DNA of 64,000 nt from a bacterium (lineage in GTDB: Bacteria; Vulcanimicrobiota; Vulcanimicrobiia; Vulcanimicrobiales; Vulcanimicrobiaceae), in contig JAKBKY010000001.1 of NCBI GenBank assembly GCA_021832345.1, positions 754,741 to 818,740 on the forward strand. The letters run 5' to 3'. Position 1 is the stretch's first letter. Each line of letters begins with the position of its first letter. The notes below the pieces were generated by a model that worked only from the letters and a program-made list of their open reading frames with translations, did not search any database and was not told where the DNA came from. Of this stretch, positions 33,045-41,925 are shown one piece after another. The position numbers and the translations under genes are program-made.

Positions 33045-34081
33045 GGACGATCCATGTCGAACGACTCGGGACGCTCCTGGGGCCGAGTCCCGATGCGCGC
33101 GAGGTCGGCGGTGTTCTCAATCCCGCCTCGGCGCGCACCCGCGCCGGTACGCTCTTGCTCTATCCACGCGATGTCGAACATGGGAACATCTCGCGCATCG
33201 GGCTCGTGCGCGTCAGCTCGGAGAACGGCAGCTTTGCGACCGAGCGACTCGGCTACGCGCTGGAGCCGCAAGCACCCTACGAACTGCGCGAGCATCCGGG
33301 TTACGGGTGCGAGGATCCGCGCGTCACCTTCGTCCCCGTCATCGACCGTTACGTGATGGCCTATACCGCATTTGGGCCGGCGGGGCCGCGTATTGCGCTC
33401 GCGCTCTCGCAGGACGGCTATCGGTGGGAGCGCCTGGGGATCGTGGATTTTTCGCAGACCAGCGTCCCGGCCGGTGACGATAAGGATGCCGCGTTCTTTC
33501 CGGAACCCGTGCTCTCGCCTCACGGCGTAACGTCGCTGGCCTTCTATCATCGACCGATGCTCCATCTTTCGGCGGTCGACGGCCGGGCCGCCATCCCGCT
33601 GATTCAGCGCATGCCCTACGTCGATCGCGAATCCATCTGTATCGCCTACGTCCCGCTCGATGCCGTTCTAGACGATCTGCGCGCCTTATGCACTCCCCAT
33701 GAAAGCGTTCAGGTACTCTCGCCGGATGCGCATTGGGGGCGCTTGAAGGTGGGCGCCGGAACGCCGCCGGTGCGCGTGCGCGAAGGTTGGCTTTCATTCT
33801 TTCATGGTGTGGATGTCTTGGGCAACAACGGCCACGTCCCGTCGCTGCGCTATAGCGCCGGAGCCGTCGTGCACGATGCGCGTGAACCGCATCGGCTCGT
33901 CTTTCGCTCGATGCGCCCGGTCTTGGTGCCGCGAACCGACGGCGAGCGCAGCGGCATCGTTAGTAACGTCGTCTTTCCCTCTGCGATTGACGCGCGCGCG
34001 GACTTAGGCCACCACATCTACGACATCTTCTACGGCATGGCCGATTATGCGATCGGCGCCGCACGAGTCCGGCTTGGATGA
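33041..34081 (+). CDS. GH130-type beta-mannoside phosphorylase/hydrolase-like protein
   Basis: A 346-residue five-bladed propeller. NPASARTRAGTLLLYPRDV matches the first blade of GH130 enzymes (N-x-A, then R), YGCEDPRVTFV carries the conserved Glu-Asp-Pro-Arg, DKDAAFFPE is the next signature, and WLSFFHGVD the last. Family members phosphorolyse or hydrolyse beta-mannosides. The GTG start shares GTGA with the upstream lipoprotein, and its own stop overlaps the next membrane protein, so the cluster 32613-36200 is one transcription unit. Substrate unknown. Confidence 0.75.
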   Translation: MRTIHVERLGTLLGPSPDAREVGGVLNPASARTRAGTLLLYPRDVEHGNISRIGLVRVSSENGSFATERLGYALEPQAPYELREHPGYGCEDPRVTFVPVIDRYVMAYTAFGPAGPRIALALSQDGYRWERLGIVDFSQTSVPAGDDKDAAFFPEPVLSPHGVTSLAFYHRPMLHLSAVDGRAAIPLIQRMPYVDRESICIAYVPLDAVLDDLRALCTPHESVQVLSPDAHWGRLKVGAGTPPVRVREGWLSFFHGVDVLGNNGHVPSLRYSAGAVVHDAREPHRLVFRSMRPVLVPRTDGERSGIVSNVVFPSAIDARADLGHHIYDIFYGMADYAIGAARVRLG

Positions 34082-34572
34082 TTCGCTACTACGTGATCGC
34101 GACGGTGATCGTCCTCACCGTTGCGGTGCTGGCAACCGCTTGGGCGAACCGGGCGCTCATCCAGATCAAGATTGCCTCGGTGAACGTGCGGGTGCCGCCG
34201 AAACCCGCGCCGCCCCTACAGGTCAAGGCTGCGGCGCGACCGCCCTTTATCGGCACGGCGCCGTGGGCGCTCTCCGCCCTGCCCGAGTGCTTCCAGCAAG
34301 TCCTTCAGGCGAAAGGCAGCCCCAGCTTTGTGGCCAAGTACATTCCGCGCGGCGCGCGCCTCGTGCGGGCCGGCACCACCATCGTGCAGAATGACTGCGT
34401 CGTGCGCATCGGACGCAACCAAGCGTTCGTCACTCGTGGTCCCGACCGTTTCCGCATTCCACCTCGGGCGCGCTTCTACCGTAGCGGCCGGCAGTTGGTG
34501 CTGGTACGAGCGGCAGGCGGTCACGTGACGTTGCGCACCTATGTTCCCACGCGCTCACCCGGGAAGCCATGA
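34078..34572 (+). CDS. Hypothetical single-pass membrane protein
   Basis: A 164-residue protein with one N-terminal helix (residues 3-24, YYVIATVIVLTVAVLATAW), a proline-rich linker (VPPKPAPPLQVKAAARPP) and a soluble beta-rich domain with two cysteines (LPECFQQVLQ and QNDCVVRIGR) that could form a disulfide outside the membrane. Not recognised. ATGA overlaps on both sides place it in the GH130-prfC operon. Confidence 0.65.
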   Translation: MIRYYVIATVIVLTVAVLATAWANRALIQIKIASVNVRVPPKPAPPLQVKAAARPPFIGTAPWALSALPECFQQVLQAKGSPSFVAKYIPRGARLVRAGTTIVQNDCVVRIGRNQAFVTRGPDRFRIPPRARFYRSGRQLVLVRAAGGHVTLRTYVPTRSPGKP

Positions 34573-36200
34573 GCCTCAAAGAAGATATTGCCCGTCGCCG
34601 GACCTTTGCCATCATCTCGCATCCGGATGCCGGGAAGACGACGCTGACCGAAAAGCTGTTGCTCTACGGTGGAGCGATCCAAGTGGCCGGACATGTCGCC
34701 GCGCGCAAAGCGCGCCGGCAGGCGACCAGTGACTGGATGGCGCTCGAACGCGAACGCGGCATTTCGATCACCTCGACGGTGCTGCAGTTCCCCTACGAGG
34801 GCTACGTCGTCAATCTTCTCGATACTCCGGGGCACCAGGATTTTGGCGAGGATACCTATCGCACGCTGCTGGCGGCCGATGCGGCGGTTATGCTGATCGA
34901 CGCTGCGAAAGGCGTTGAAGCGCAGACGAAAAAACTCTTTGCGATCTGCCGCGCTCGGCGCATCCCGCTCTTTACGTTCGTCAATAAGCTCGATCGTCCA
35001 AGTCGCGATCCCATCGAGTTGCTCGATGAGCTTGAGAGCGTTCTCGGGATCGGCGCTTATCCCATGAACTGGCCGCTGGGGAACGGGCAGGCGTTTCGCG
35101 GCGTCTACGATCGCGCTTCGTTCCAGATGCATCTTTTCGAGCGTAGCGCCCACGGTGCGCGTCGCGCTTGCGTCGCCGTGACCACCGCCGCCGATCCGCT
35201 CTTGCGCGACCTGGCCGATGAGACCACCTATGCGACGTTTGCCGAGGGCTTGAGCCTGCTCGATGGGGCGGGCGCGCAGCTCGATACGGCATCCTTTCTC
35301 CGCGGTGACGTCACGCCGGTCTTCTTTGGGAGTGCGGCAACCAACTTCGGCGTCCAACTCTTCCTCGATGCGTTCGTGCGCATGAGCCCGCCACCGCAGG
35401 GTCGCGGCAGCGTGCGGCCCGACGAGCCGCGTTTCAGCGGTTTCGTTTTCAAGATTCAAGCCAACATGGATCCGCGCCATCGCGATCGCATCGCCTTCGT
35501 GCGCATCTGTTCCGGTTCGTTCGAGCGCGATATGGCGGTGCGCAACGGGCGCACCGGTGCAACGGTCCGGCTCTCGCGTGCGATGCGTCTCTTCGCCGAC
35601 GATCGGGAGTCGCTTGATGTCGCCTGCGCGGGCGATGTCATCGGTTTGGCGAACCCCGGAGCCTTTGCGATCGGCGATGCCCTCTACGAAGGCGATGCGG
35701 TGACGTTCGATCCATTGCCGAGCTTCGCGCCCGAGCATTTCGCCTCCGTACGCAGCTTGGATACCTCGGGATATAAGGCGTTCGGCAAGGGGATCGCGCA
35801 GTTGCGAGAAGAGGGTGCCATTCAAGTGTTCTATCCATACGGCTCGCCGCGAACCGAACCCATCTTGGCGGCCGTCGGTCCGCTGCAGTTCGAAGTAGCC
35901 AAGTATCGGTTGGAGAACGAGTATGGCGTACGTGTGCAGATGACGACCCTGGCATACGGGCTGGCTTTACACGTCGCAGGCGAGGCCGAGAGTGCCATGC
36001 ACGCGCAGTTGCCCTCCAGCGCGAAGTTGGTAGAAGACTGGGCCGGCGCAGCCGTGGTGCTGTTTGAGAATGAGTGGAGCGTGAAGCTGGCGCGCGAGTG
36101 GAACTCGACGCTGCAGTTCGTAGAGTTTGCGGGCGTGACGGCACGCCGGGAGGTATCTTTAACAGGTTGCGGGAAAAGTCGCATGCCGATATTCGAGTGA
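34569..36200 (+). CDS. prfC: Peptide chain release factor 3
   Basis: A 543-residue translational GTPase that removes RF1/RF2 from the ribosome after termination. G1 is SHPDAGKTTLTEK, the switch I region ERERGISITST, G3 DTPGHQDFGEDTYRTLLAAD (RF3-specific EDTYRTL) and G4 NKLDRPSRDP. Domains 2 and 3 follow, including ANMDPRHRDRIAFVRICSG. The last ~14 codons (SLTGCGKSRMPIFE) come from an inverted-repeat element starting at 36158, so the native C-terminus seems to have been replaced. ATG overlaps the preceding stop. Confidence 0.93.
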   Translation: MSLKEDIARRRTFAIISHPDAGKTTLTEKLLLYGGAIQVAGHVAARKARRQATSDWMALERERGISITSTVLQFPYEGYVVNLLDTPGHQDFGEDTYRTLLAADAAVMLIDAAKGVEAQTKKLFAICRARRIPLFTFVNKLDRPSRDPIELLDELESVLGIGAYPMNWPLGNGQAFRGVYDRASFQMHLFERSAHGARRACVAVTTAADPLLRDLADETTYATFAEGLSLLDGAGAQLDTASFLRGDVTPVFFGSAATNFGVQLFLDAFVRMSPPPQGRGSVRPDEPRFSGFVFKIQANMDPRHRDRIAFVRICSGSFERDMAVRNGRTGATVRLSRAMRLFADDRESLDVACAGDVIGLANPGAFAIGDALYEGDAVTFDPLPSFAPEHFASVRSLDTSGYKAFGKGIAQLREEGAIQVFYPYGSPRTEPILAAVGPLQFEVAKYRLENEYGVRVQMTTLAYGLALHVAGEAESAMHAQLPSSAKLVEDWAGAAVVLFENEWSVKLAREWNSTLQFVEFAGVTARREVSLTGCGKSRMPIFE

Positions 36201-36328
36201 CGATTTTGAGTCGATTTCGAGGCGCGAAGAGGGAGCAACGCCGTAGCGTTGTGACCGATGAGCAACGAAGAAAGCGGCCAAAAGCGGTGATCGAGATCGG
36301 TGGGGGACTTTTTCTGCAACCTGTTAAC
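36158..36328. mobile_element. 171-bp MITE-like element with 23-bp terminal inverted repeats (family 1)
   Basis: The ends 36158-36180 and 36306-36328 are inverted repeats matching at 20 of 23 positions (core TTAACAGGTTGC). The interior has no gene. It overlaps the last codons of prfC and ends directly at the ATG of the next lipoprotein gene, so its right end supplies that gene's leader. No target duplication is obvious. Sequence differs from the two family 2 elements downstream. Confidence 0.65.
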
Positions 36329-36706
36329 ATGAAGATCGTGATGCGAGCGGCTCTCGCGGTGGCAGTCGCGGCGGGGTTGGCCGCCTGTTCGTTTCAGAAT
36401 CGCTACGAACGCCTGGCTACCGGAATGACGCAAGCGGCGATCAACAATAATCTGAAGCCGATGCAGGGCGACTTGGCGCCCGGCATCAGGATCACCCGCG
36501 TCCAAGTGGCGGAGTGGTCCGACGAGCTTTCGCGACAAGGCACGTTGGAATCCGTCAAAGAGCATCGAGGCGGTTGTCCGGTCGGCGTGCATTGCTTTGT
36601 GGCGACGTTCAGCAAGCGGATCTACCTCGAACGCCTGCGCTTGGATAGCCACGGAAAGATCGTTGCTTGGCGCTTCTTTCCCAAGACCGGGGCGATCTCG
36701 CCGTAG
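36329..36706 (+). CDS. Small lipoprotein
   Basis: A 125-residue protein with a signal peptide and lipobox (AAGLAAC). The mature domain contains ATGMTQAAINNNLKPMQGDL, suggesting a SmpA/BamE-like or DUF-type small envelope fold, but identity is too weak to name. Two cysteines (GGCPVGVHC) may bond. The ATG directly follows the right end of the family 1 element. The stop TAG shares its last base with the GTG of the dehydratase. Confidence 0.6.
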   Translation: MKIVMRAALAVAVAAGLAACSFQNRYERLATGMTQAAINNNLKPMQGDLAPGIRITRVQVAEWSDELSRQGTLESVKEHRGGCPVGVHCFVATFSKRIYLERLRLDSHGKIVAWRFFPKTGAISP

Positions 36707-37671
36707 TGCCTACGGTTACCTTCGAGGATGTTCTCGCGGCGGCTGCGCGCCTGCGTGGGGTTGCGCACCGTACGCCGGTCGTTACGTCGCGGACTCTCGA
36801 TGCACAGGTCGGAGCGCAGTGCTTTCTGAAGTGCGAGAACCTGCAACGCGTCGGTGCGTTCAAGTTTCGTGGCGCGTATAATGCGCTCGTCCAACTGAGC
36901 CCGGCGCAACGCGCGGCGGGAGTCGTGGCGTATTCGAGTGGGAATCATGCTCAAGGCGTTGCCCTTGCGGCGGCGCTCCTGAAGATTCCGGCGACGATCG
37001 TCATGCCGTCGGATGCGCCGCTTTCGAAGCTTGCGGCGACACGGGGCTACGGCGCGCAGGTCGTGCTCTACGAGCGCGGTGTGGACGACCGGCAAGCGAT
37101 CGCAGAGCATCTGGTGCAGGAGCGTGGCGCGACGCTGATTGCGCCCTACGACGATCCGCAGATCGTCGCCGGCGCCGGCACGGCAGCCCTCGAACTGCTC
37201 GAAGATGCGCCGGGGCTCGATGCGCTCGTCGTCTGCGTGGGCGGTGCCGGGCTCTTTGCCGGGAGCTGTTTGGCAGCGCACGGCGTGAATGAGAGCATTG
37301 CGCTCTGGGGCGTTGAGCCGCAGGCCGGCGATGACCTCGCGCGCAGCTTGGCACGCGGCGAGATCGTGGAGATTCCCGTGCCGCAGACGATTGCCGATGG
37401 ACTGCAGACCCAAGCGACGAGCGCCTTGACGTTTGAGATCGTTCGAACCCACGCTCGCGGCGTCGTGACCGTGAGCGACGATGAGCTGCGCGCCGCCATG
37501 CGCTGGGCCTTCGAGCGCCTCAAGCTGGTGATCGAACCCAGCGGCGCTGCCGGCCTGGCGGCGATGCTCTCCGGCCGCCTGCCGGATGTGGCCGGCAAGC
37601 GGGTTGGGATCATCATTACCGGGGGCAACGTCGATCCGGAACGCTTCGCGCAGTTGATCGCCGGCTGTTGA
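36706..37671 (+). CDS. PLP-dependent threonine/serine dehydratase-like enzyme
   Basis: A 321-residue fold-type II PLP enzyme. The Schiff-base lysine is in GAFKFRGAYNAL, the phosphate-binding loop is the VVCVGGAGLFAGS stretch (GGGG-like), and YSSGNHAQGVALAA is the asparagine loop. IEPSGAAGLAAM is the family C-terminal signature. There is no ACT domain, so it is the catabolic TdcB or serine-racemase type rather than biosynthetic IlvA. GTG start overlaps the previous stop by one base. The stop touches the family 2 repeat element at 37671. Confidence 0.85.
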   Translation: MPTVTFEDVLAAAARLRGVAHRTPVVTSRTLDAQVGAQCFLKCENLQRVGAFKFRGAYNALVQLSPAQRAAGVVAYSSGNHAQGVALAAALLKIPATIVMPSDAPLSKLAATRGYGAQVVLYERGVDDRQAIAEHLVQERGATLIAPYDDPQIVAGAGTAALELLEDAPGLDALVVCVGGAGLFAGSCLAAHGVNESIALWGVEPQAGDDLARSLARGEIVEIPVPQTIADGLQTQATSALTFEIVRTHARGVVTVSDDELRAAMRWAFERLKLVIEPSGAAGLAAMLSGRLPDVAGKRVGIIITGGNVDPERFAQLIAGC

Positions 37672-37833
37672 GGGCACCTGATAAATCCCGGCACTCGTCT
37701 TTGTCCCCAGGGAAACGCATCTGCTTCGTCGTGTGCTCAGTCACAGATCACGCTGTATATGCTCCCTCGCACCCTCCTCGCATCTGCCTTTCCCGACGGC
37801 CAAAACCAAGCACCCGTATCTATCAGGTGCCCT
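37671..37833. mobile_element. 163-bp inverted-repeat element, family 2, copy A
   Basis: 13-bp perfect terminal inverted repeats (AGGGCACCTGATA at 37671-37683, TATCAGGTGCCCT at 37821-37833). It shares more than 50 contiguous bases of its middle (from CTGCTTCGTCGTGTGCTCAG, 37721 onward) with copy B at 42096-42266. It exactly fills the space between the stop codons of two convergent genes, so it could act as a bidirectional terminator as well as being a mobile repeat. Confidence 0.75.
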
Positions 37834-38405
37834 TAACGTCCCATCGTGTAGAACTCGGGATTCGGTCGCATATCCATGACACCGGCCATGCGGTTGGAGA
37901 GCCCGAAGAACGCGGCTATGGAGGCGATATCCCAGATGTCGTCATCGGAGAAACCGGCCTCATGCAGGTGTGCGATCTCGTCGTCCGATGCGGCGAAGCC
38001 CGGCTCGTTCACGCGCGAGGCGAAGCTCAGGATCGTGCGCAGACGCGGCGAGAGTTCGGCGGTGCGCCAATTGTTGGCGATCTGCTCGGCCAGGAGCGGA
38101 TCTTTGCCGAGAATGCGCAGCGCGGCACCGTGAGCGGTCATGCAGTACTGGCAGCGATTCTCCGAGGAGACCGCTACCACGATCGCCTCGCGCTCCGCGC
38201 GCGAGAGGCCGCTCGGCGCCTTCATGAGCACGTCGTGATAGAGCATGAAGGCGCGAAAGTGTTCGGGGCGCCGCGCATAGGCGCGAAAAACATTGGGCAC
38301 AAAGCCCAGGCGTTCCTGATTTTTCTCGAAGATCGCCTGGATGTCGTCGGGCAGTTCGGCTTGCGGAGTCTCTCCGAAGCGAGATACAGATGAAGGGCGT
38401 TGCAT
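37833..38405 (-). CDS. AhpD-like peroxidase-related enzyme (carboxymuconolactone decarboxylase family)
   Basis: A 190-residue all-helical protein. The redox motif is ENRCQYCMTAHGAALR (CxxC then histidine), as in AhpD and the peroxidase-related enzymes. RLGFVPNVFRAYARRPEHF and GFSDDDIWDIASIAAFFGLSNR are standard for the longer uncharacterised branch. Probably a thiol-dependent peroxide-handling enzyme in the cytoplasm. The TAA stop overlaps the edge of repeat copy A. Confidence 0.85.
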   Translation of the reverse strand: MQRPSSVSRFGETPQAELPDDIQAIFEKNQERLGFVPNVFRAYARRPEHFRAFMLYHDVLMKAPSGLSRAEREAIVVAVSSENRCQYCMTAHGAALRILGKDPLLAEQIANNWRTAELSPRLRTILSFASRVNEPGFAASDDEIAHLHEAGFSDDDIWDIASIAAFFGLSNRMAGVMDMRPNPEFYTMGR

Positions 38406-38439
38406 AACAACGTGCCTTATTCGCGATCGGAGGGCGGGT

Positions 38440-38841
38440 TTACTCGATGTTTCCGCAGGCGACGTAGTGCGGGAGATCCTTCGCGCTCCTGTGCACGTTA
38501 ATCGCGTAGGCGCCGTCGAGCAGGGCGGCCAGCGTAATGCCCGGCACGATGGTCGAAGAGACGCCGTTGCGCACCGCGGTCAGGGGATACTCGGGAGCTT
38601 CATGAATGTGCCCGCAGACCCCGATATGGATGTGCGTGGGTTGAGCCCATGCCGGGGTGTCGACCAGCTTGACGACGACCTTGACGCCGCCGTTGAGTTG
38701 GGTGAGCGTTGCGGTGCCGTGTTCACCGCTGTGGTTGAGAGCGTTCATCTTGATGGTGATCTGCTTGGGGGTTGCGGCCCCGGCCGCGAGAGACCCCGTG
38801 ACGAATAGGGTTGCCAAGAGTGCGAAGAAGATGCGTTTCAT
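38440..38841 (-). CDS. Secreted CHRD/SOD-like small protein
   Basis: A 133-residue exported protein with a clear signal peptide (FFALLATLFVTGSLAAGAA). The mature part, with ALNHSGEHGTATLTQLNGGV and THIHIGVCGHIHEAPEYPLT, resembles CHRD or Cu/Zn superoxide-dismutase-like sandwiches. The two cysteines (VCGHIH and VACGN) may be linked. The full set of copper and zinc ligands of active SOD is not visible. Role unknown. Confidence 0.65.
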   Translation of the reverse strand: MKRIFFALLATLFVTGSLAAGAATPKQITIKMNALNHSGEHGTATLTQLNGGVKVVVKLVDTPAWAQPTHIHIGVCGHIHEAPEYPLTAVRNGVSSTIVPGITLAALLDGAYAINVHRSAKDLPHYVACGNIE

Positions 38842-39007
38842 AGCGCTCCTTTCGAGGTAACTCCTTGTGACTCTCTGCTAGTACCCAGAGTTTCGCGGGC
38901 GGCCGTGCGTGGGTTTGCCGAGCGCCCGGTCAATCTTGGCCTGCAGGTCCGGTTCGTGGAGACTCCATGCGAAGCGGTGGACTCCGGCGCACGAGCCGAC
39001 CGCGCCT
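38842..39007. other. Gap with possible frame-shifted tail
   Basis: A minus-strand frame ending at 38878 reads LHEPDLQAKIDRALGKPTHG near its end, which looks protein-like. It is in another frame from the YkgJ-like gene just upstream. It could be the lost tail of that gene after a frameshift, or chance. Confidence 0.2.
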
Positions 39008-39685
39008 CTACCTGCGGGTCCTGCTGCCGTTGCGCCGCTTGGGAGAGAACGCCGCTCCGAGTTTGAAGTGCGCGTCGTGCGGCAGTTCGTCGTCGACATC
39101 TTCGCAGCCGATCGGCGTGAAGTCGCGACAGTCGCCGGGTCGAGCCGGGTAGATGCCGCAGTAGTAGCGGCCGCTCCGAGAGCCCTTGAGGAAGACGCAC
39201 TGATCGGCCACGTCGTCCGTGACCTTGCGCAACCAGCCCAGGTGGAACCCGTCGGCGGAGGGGCGCTCGACAACGTACTCGCGCATCACGTCGGCCGTGC
39301 TCATGCCCAGGTGGTCGGCGATACGCTGGAGATCGGCGCGGCTGACGAACGGCTCGTAGCCGCTGCAACACTCGGCGCATCCCGGAGGGCAGGAGATAGT
39401 GGCAGGCAGATCCTTGAGGTGTTTGCGCGCGATGTCGATCACGCGGGCGACGGCTCGGACGAACTCCGGATCGTCGTTGTACTTGTAGATCCATTCGCGT
39501 TGGAGAATTTCGTTGGCGTTGTAGTAGCGAGTCGTCTTCTGATCGAACGTGATCGTGATGTGTTCTTCGTCTATTTCGATCTTGTTGACGTGTTCGATCG
39601 GCCGGGTATCGAGCATCTCGGGGTGGGTAGGCTGGCCGGTCTCGCGCGAATAGGCGCGCAGGGCGGTTAAATCGATCGTTTCCAT
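39008..39685 (-). CDS. YkgJ-family cysteine-cluster protein
   Basis: A 225-residue protein with the YkgJ (UPF0153) zinc/iron-chelating signature: CPPGCAECCSGYEPFVS for the first cluster, then QCVFLKGSRSGRYYCGIYPA and PGDCRDFTPIGC. The N-terminal 80 residues form a mixed domain (DEEHITITFDQKTTRYYNAN). Function is not established; members may bind iron-sulfur clusters or zinc. I chose ATG 39685 since longer versions read into the divergent ROK promoter region. Confidence 0.8.
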   Translation of the reverse strand: METIDLTALRAYSRETGQPTHPEMLDTRPIEHVNKIEIDEEHITITFDQKTTRYYNANEILQREWIYKYNDDPEFVRAVARVIDIARKHLKDLPATISCPPGCAECCSGYEPFVSRADLQRIADHLGMSTADVMREYVVERPSADGFHLGWLRKVTDDVADQCVFLKGSRSGRYYCGIYPARPGDCRDFTPIGCEDVDDELPHDAHFKLGAAFSPKRRNGSRTRR

Positions 39686-39730
39686 GGTGCGCTGACGATT
39701 CGCGGTCTCGTGCGGGTCCGGCCTGTGTAG

Positions 39731-40717
39731 ATGACAAAGTATCCAGCCATGCGTAGCGCCATCGGCATCGACCTCGGAGGATCTCACGTCACGGCTGGTG
39801 TTGTGGGTGAGGATGGTGCCATCAGAGCCCAGTACGAACAGAACATCGAAAATCGAGCGTTTGAGTCGGTGGTGGAGCAGATCGCCGCGGTCGCCAAGCA
39901 GGCGATCGGCGCCGCCTCGGATGAGATCGCGGCGATCGGGATCGGCTCACCCGGCAACGTCGACCCCGAATCCGGGCACGTGCGCTACTCTCCGAACTTC
40001 GGTTGGTCCGACGTTCCGCTGGGAGAGCTTCTGCGCAAGCGTTTCTCACAGCCCGTCCTGGTGGGCAACGACGCGCGGTGCGCGACGCTGGGCGAGTATG
40101 AGTTCGGCATCGGCCAAGGCAGCATGGACTTTGCGCTCTTGACGCTGGGCACCGGGATCGGCGGCGGCGTCGTCGGCGCAGGGCATCTGTTGATAGGGTA
40201 TCGTTTCGGCGCAGGGGAGTTCGGGCACCATCAGATCCGCCCGACCGACGGCTTCATCTGCGGCTGCGGGAAGACCGGATGCTTCGAAGCGCAGGCCTCG
40301 GGCACCGGTCTCATCCGTCATGCCTTTGCGGTGGCGCCGTCGTTTCCGCGCAGCGCGTTGCTCGATATGCCCCGCGAGAAGCTCGGGTCGAAGAAGATTC
40401 GCAAGGCGGCCCAAGCCGGCGACGATCATGCGCTGGCCGCTTGGAAGAACTACACCGCGGATCTCGCGATAGGTCTCGCCAACGTCATCGCTTTCGTCAA
40501 TCCCGAAACGATTGCGCTCGGCGGGGGCGTGAGTTCGGCGAACGACTTCCTTGTGGCGGCCGTGCAGTCACGCGTGGATGAACTGACCACCATGGTGCCG
40601 CGCGCCACCACCCGCATCGGCACCGCTAAGCTCGGCAACGATGCGGGGCAGGTCGGTGCCGCGACCATGGCCCTGCGCGGCGGGCTGAAGACGCGCCAGG
40701 ACGCTCCCGGCGTCTAG
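39731..40717 (+). CDS. ROK-family sugar kinase (glucokinase-like)
   Basis: A 328-residue kinase. AIGIDLGGSHVTAGVV is the phosphate-1 loop, LLTLGTGIGGGVVGAG the phosphate-2 region, and GEFGHHQIRPTDGFICGCGKTGCFE carries the ROK zinc motif (His, CxCGxxGCxE). IALGGGVSSANDFL is the adenosine region. The sequence is closest in style to bacterial ROK glucokinases. ATG 39731 or 39749 could be the start. It is convergent with the glycosyltransferase 9 bases downstream. Confidence 0.88.
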   Translation: MTKYPAMRSAIGIDLGGSHVTAGVVGEDGAIRAQYEQNIENRAFESVVEQIAAVAKQAIGAASDEIAAIGIGSPGNVDPESGHVRYSPNFGWSDVPLGELLRKRFSQPVLVGNDARCATLGEYEFGIGQGSMDFALLTLGTGIGGGVVGAGHLLIGYRFGAGEFGHHQIRPTDGFICGCGKTGCFEAQASGTGLIRHAFAVAPSFPRSALLDMPREKLGSKKIRKAAQAGDDHALAAWKNYTADLAIGLANVIAFVNPETIALGGGVSSANDFLVAAVQSRVDELTTMVPRATTRIGTAKLGNDAGQVGAATMALRGGLKTRQDAPGV

Positions 40718-40726
40718 CACTCCCGG

Positions 40727-41914
40727 CTAGACGCCGGCGGCGGCGCGCAGCGCGCCGGCGTCCAGTTCGGGGATCGTGCCTTCGGTGGCCATCTGGGCGA
40801 TGAGCGCGGCGATGCGCCGCGAACTGCGAACCGGCGCCACGCGCTCTTGGTTGCGGCGAATCTGCGCCAGCCGCTCGGGGGTGCGGATCATCCGCCGAAC
40901 GGAGGCGACGACCTCCGCGCTGCTGTGAATCGCAACCTCACCGAGGCCGTTGTGGCGGACGAAGTCGACGTTGCCGCGTTCCTGTCCCGGGACGTAGTCG
41001 TAGACGACGACCGGAAGCTGTGCGGCGTCAGCCTCGGCCAGCGCCCCGGGGCCGGCCTTGGTGACCAGGAGATCGACCGCATGGAAGAGCTCGGGAATCC
41101 TATCGGTGAAGCCCAAGACGTTCATCGGCGTTCTCAGGCTGGGGACGAGCTCCGAGAGTTTCTCGCGGAGCGACTCGTTGCGGCCGCAGACCACGACGAG
41201 CCGGACGCCGAGATTCGCCTTGGCGAGCGCAAGCGCCGTGGGCAGCAGTTTGCCGCCGCCTTCGCCCCCGGCCATCAGGAGGACGATCGGCCCGTCGGCG
41301 GGCAGGCCTAGCTGCGCTCGCAGCTCTTGACGGGTCCCGACCACGTCGTCGAACCTGGGGTGAATGGGGTGGCCGAGCAGGCGCAGCCGCGAGGGGCGAA
41401 CGCCGCGCGAGAGAGCCCGTTCGTAGACCTCCCGCGCCGGCACGATGACGGCGTCGGCCTCCGGGACCAGCCAGGACTCATGGACCTTCCCGAGGTCCGT
41501 GATGACCGTGATGATCGGAACATGGGTCATGCCGGCGTCGGCGCGCGCACGCAGGGCCGCATGGTTGAGGAGCGGATGGACCGAGATGATGACGTCGGGG
41601 TTATAGGCGAGGAAGTGATCGCGCAGCCGTTCGCGGTAGAGCGGCTCGCAGAAACGCACCAAGGCCCGATAGCGACGCCGGCCGTTCGTCGCGTAGTAGA
41701 GCGCGCCGTAGACCGGCGGAGCGTAGCGCAGCGCCATGCTGTACCCCAGGCCGAGCTGCGTCAGCGGGAAGGAACAGTGGGCGGCGACATCGTCGATCCG
41801 GTATTCGAAGGCGTAGGGAGCGACGATCTCATCCAGAGCGGCGGTGATGGCGTTGGCGGCGCTGCGATGGCCGCCTCCGGTATCCGAGATGAGAAAGAGC
41901 GCCCGCTTGGTCAT
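40727..41914 (-). CDS. MGDG-synthase/UgtP-type glycosyltransferase (GT28)
   Basis: A 395-residue GT-B enzyme. The N-terminus (LFLISDTGGGHRSAANAI) is the MGDG_synth signature, and VISVHPLLNHAALR and TVITDLGKVHESWL follow as in processive diacylglycerol glycosyltransferases. The C-terminal nucleotide-binding half has LMAGGEGGGKLLPTA and LVTKAGPGALAEADA. It probably adds sugar to diacylglycerol at the inner membrane. I chose ATG 41914 (GGAGAAG upstream) rather than a longer frame starting inside the repeat element. Confidence 0.85.
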   Translation of the reverse strand: MTKRALFLISDTGGGHRSAANAITAALDEIVAPYAFEYRIDDVAAHCSFPLTQLGLGYSMALRYAPPVYGALYYATNGRRRYRALVRFCEPLYRERLRDHFLAYNPDVIISVHPLLNHAALRARADAGMTHVPIITVITDLGKVHESWLVPEADAVIVPAREVYERALSRGVRPSRLRLLGHPIHPRFDDVVGTRQELRAQLGLPADGPIVLLMAGGEGGGKLLPTALALAKANLGVRLVVVCGRNESLREKLSELVPSLRTPMNVLGFTDRIPELFHAVDLLVTKAGPGALAEADAAQLPVVVYDYVPGQERGNVDFVRHNGLGEVAIHSSAEVVASVRRMIRTPERLAQIRRNQERVAPVRSSRRIAALIAQMATEGTIPELDAGALRAAAGV

Positions 41915-41925
41915 GAACTTCTCCG

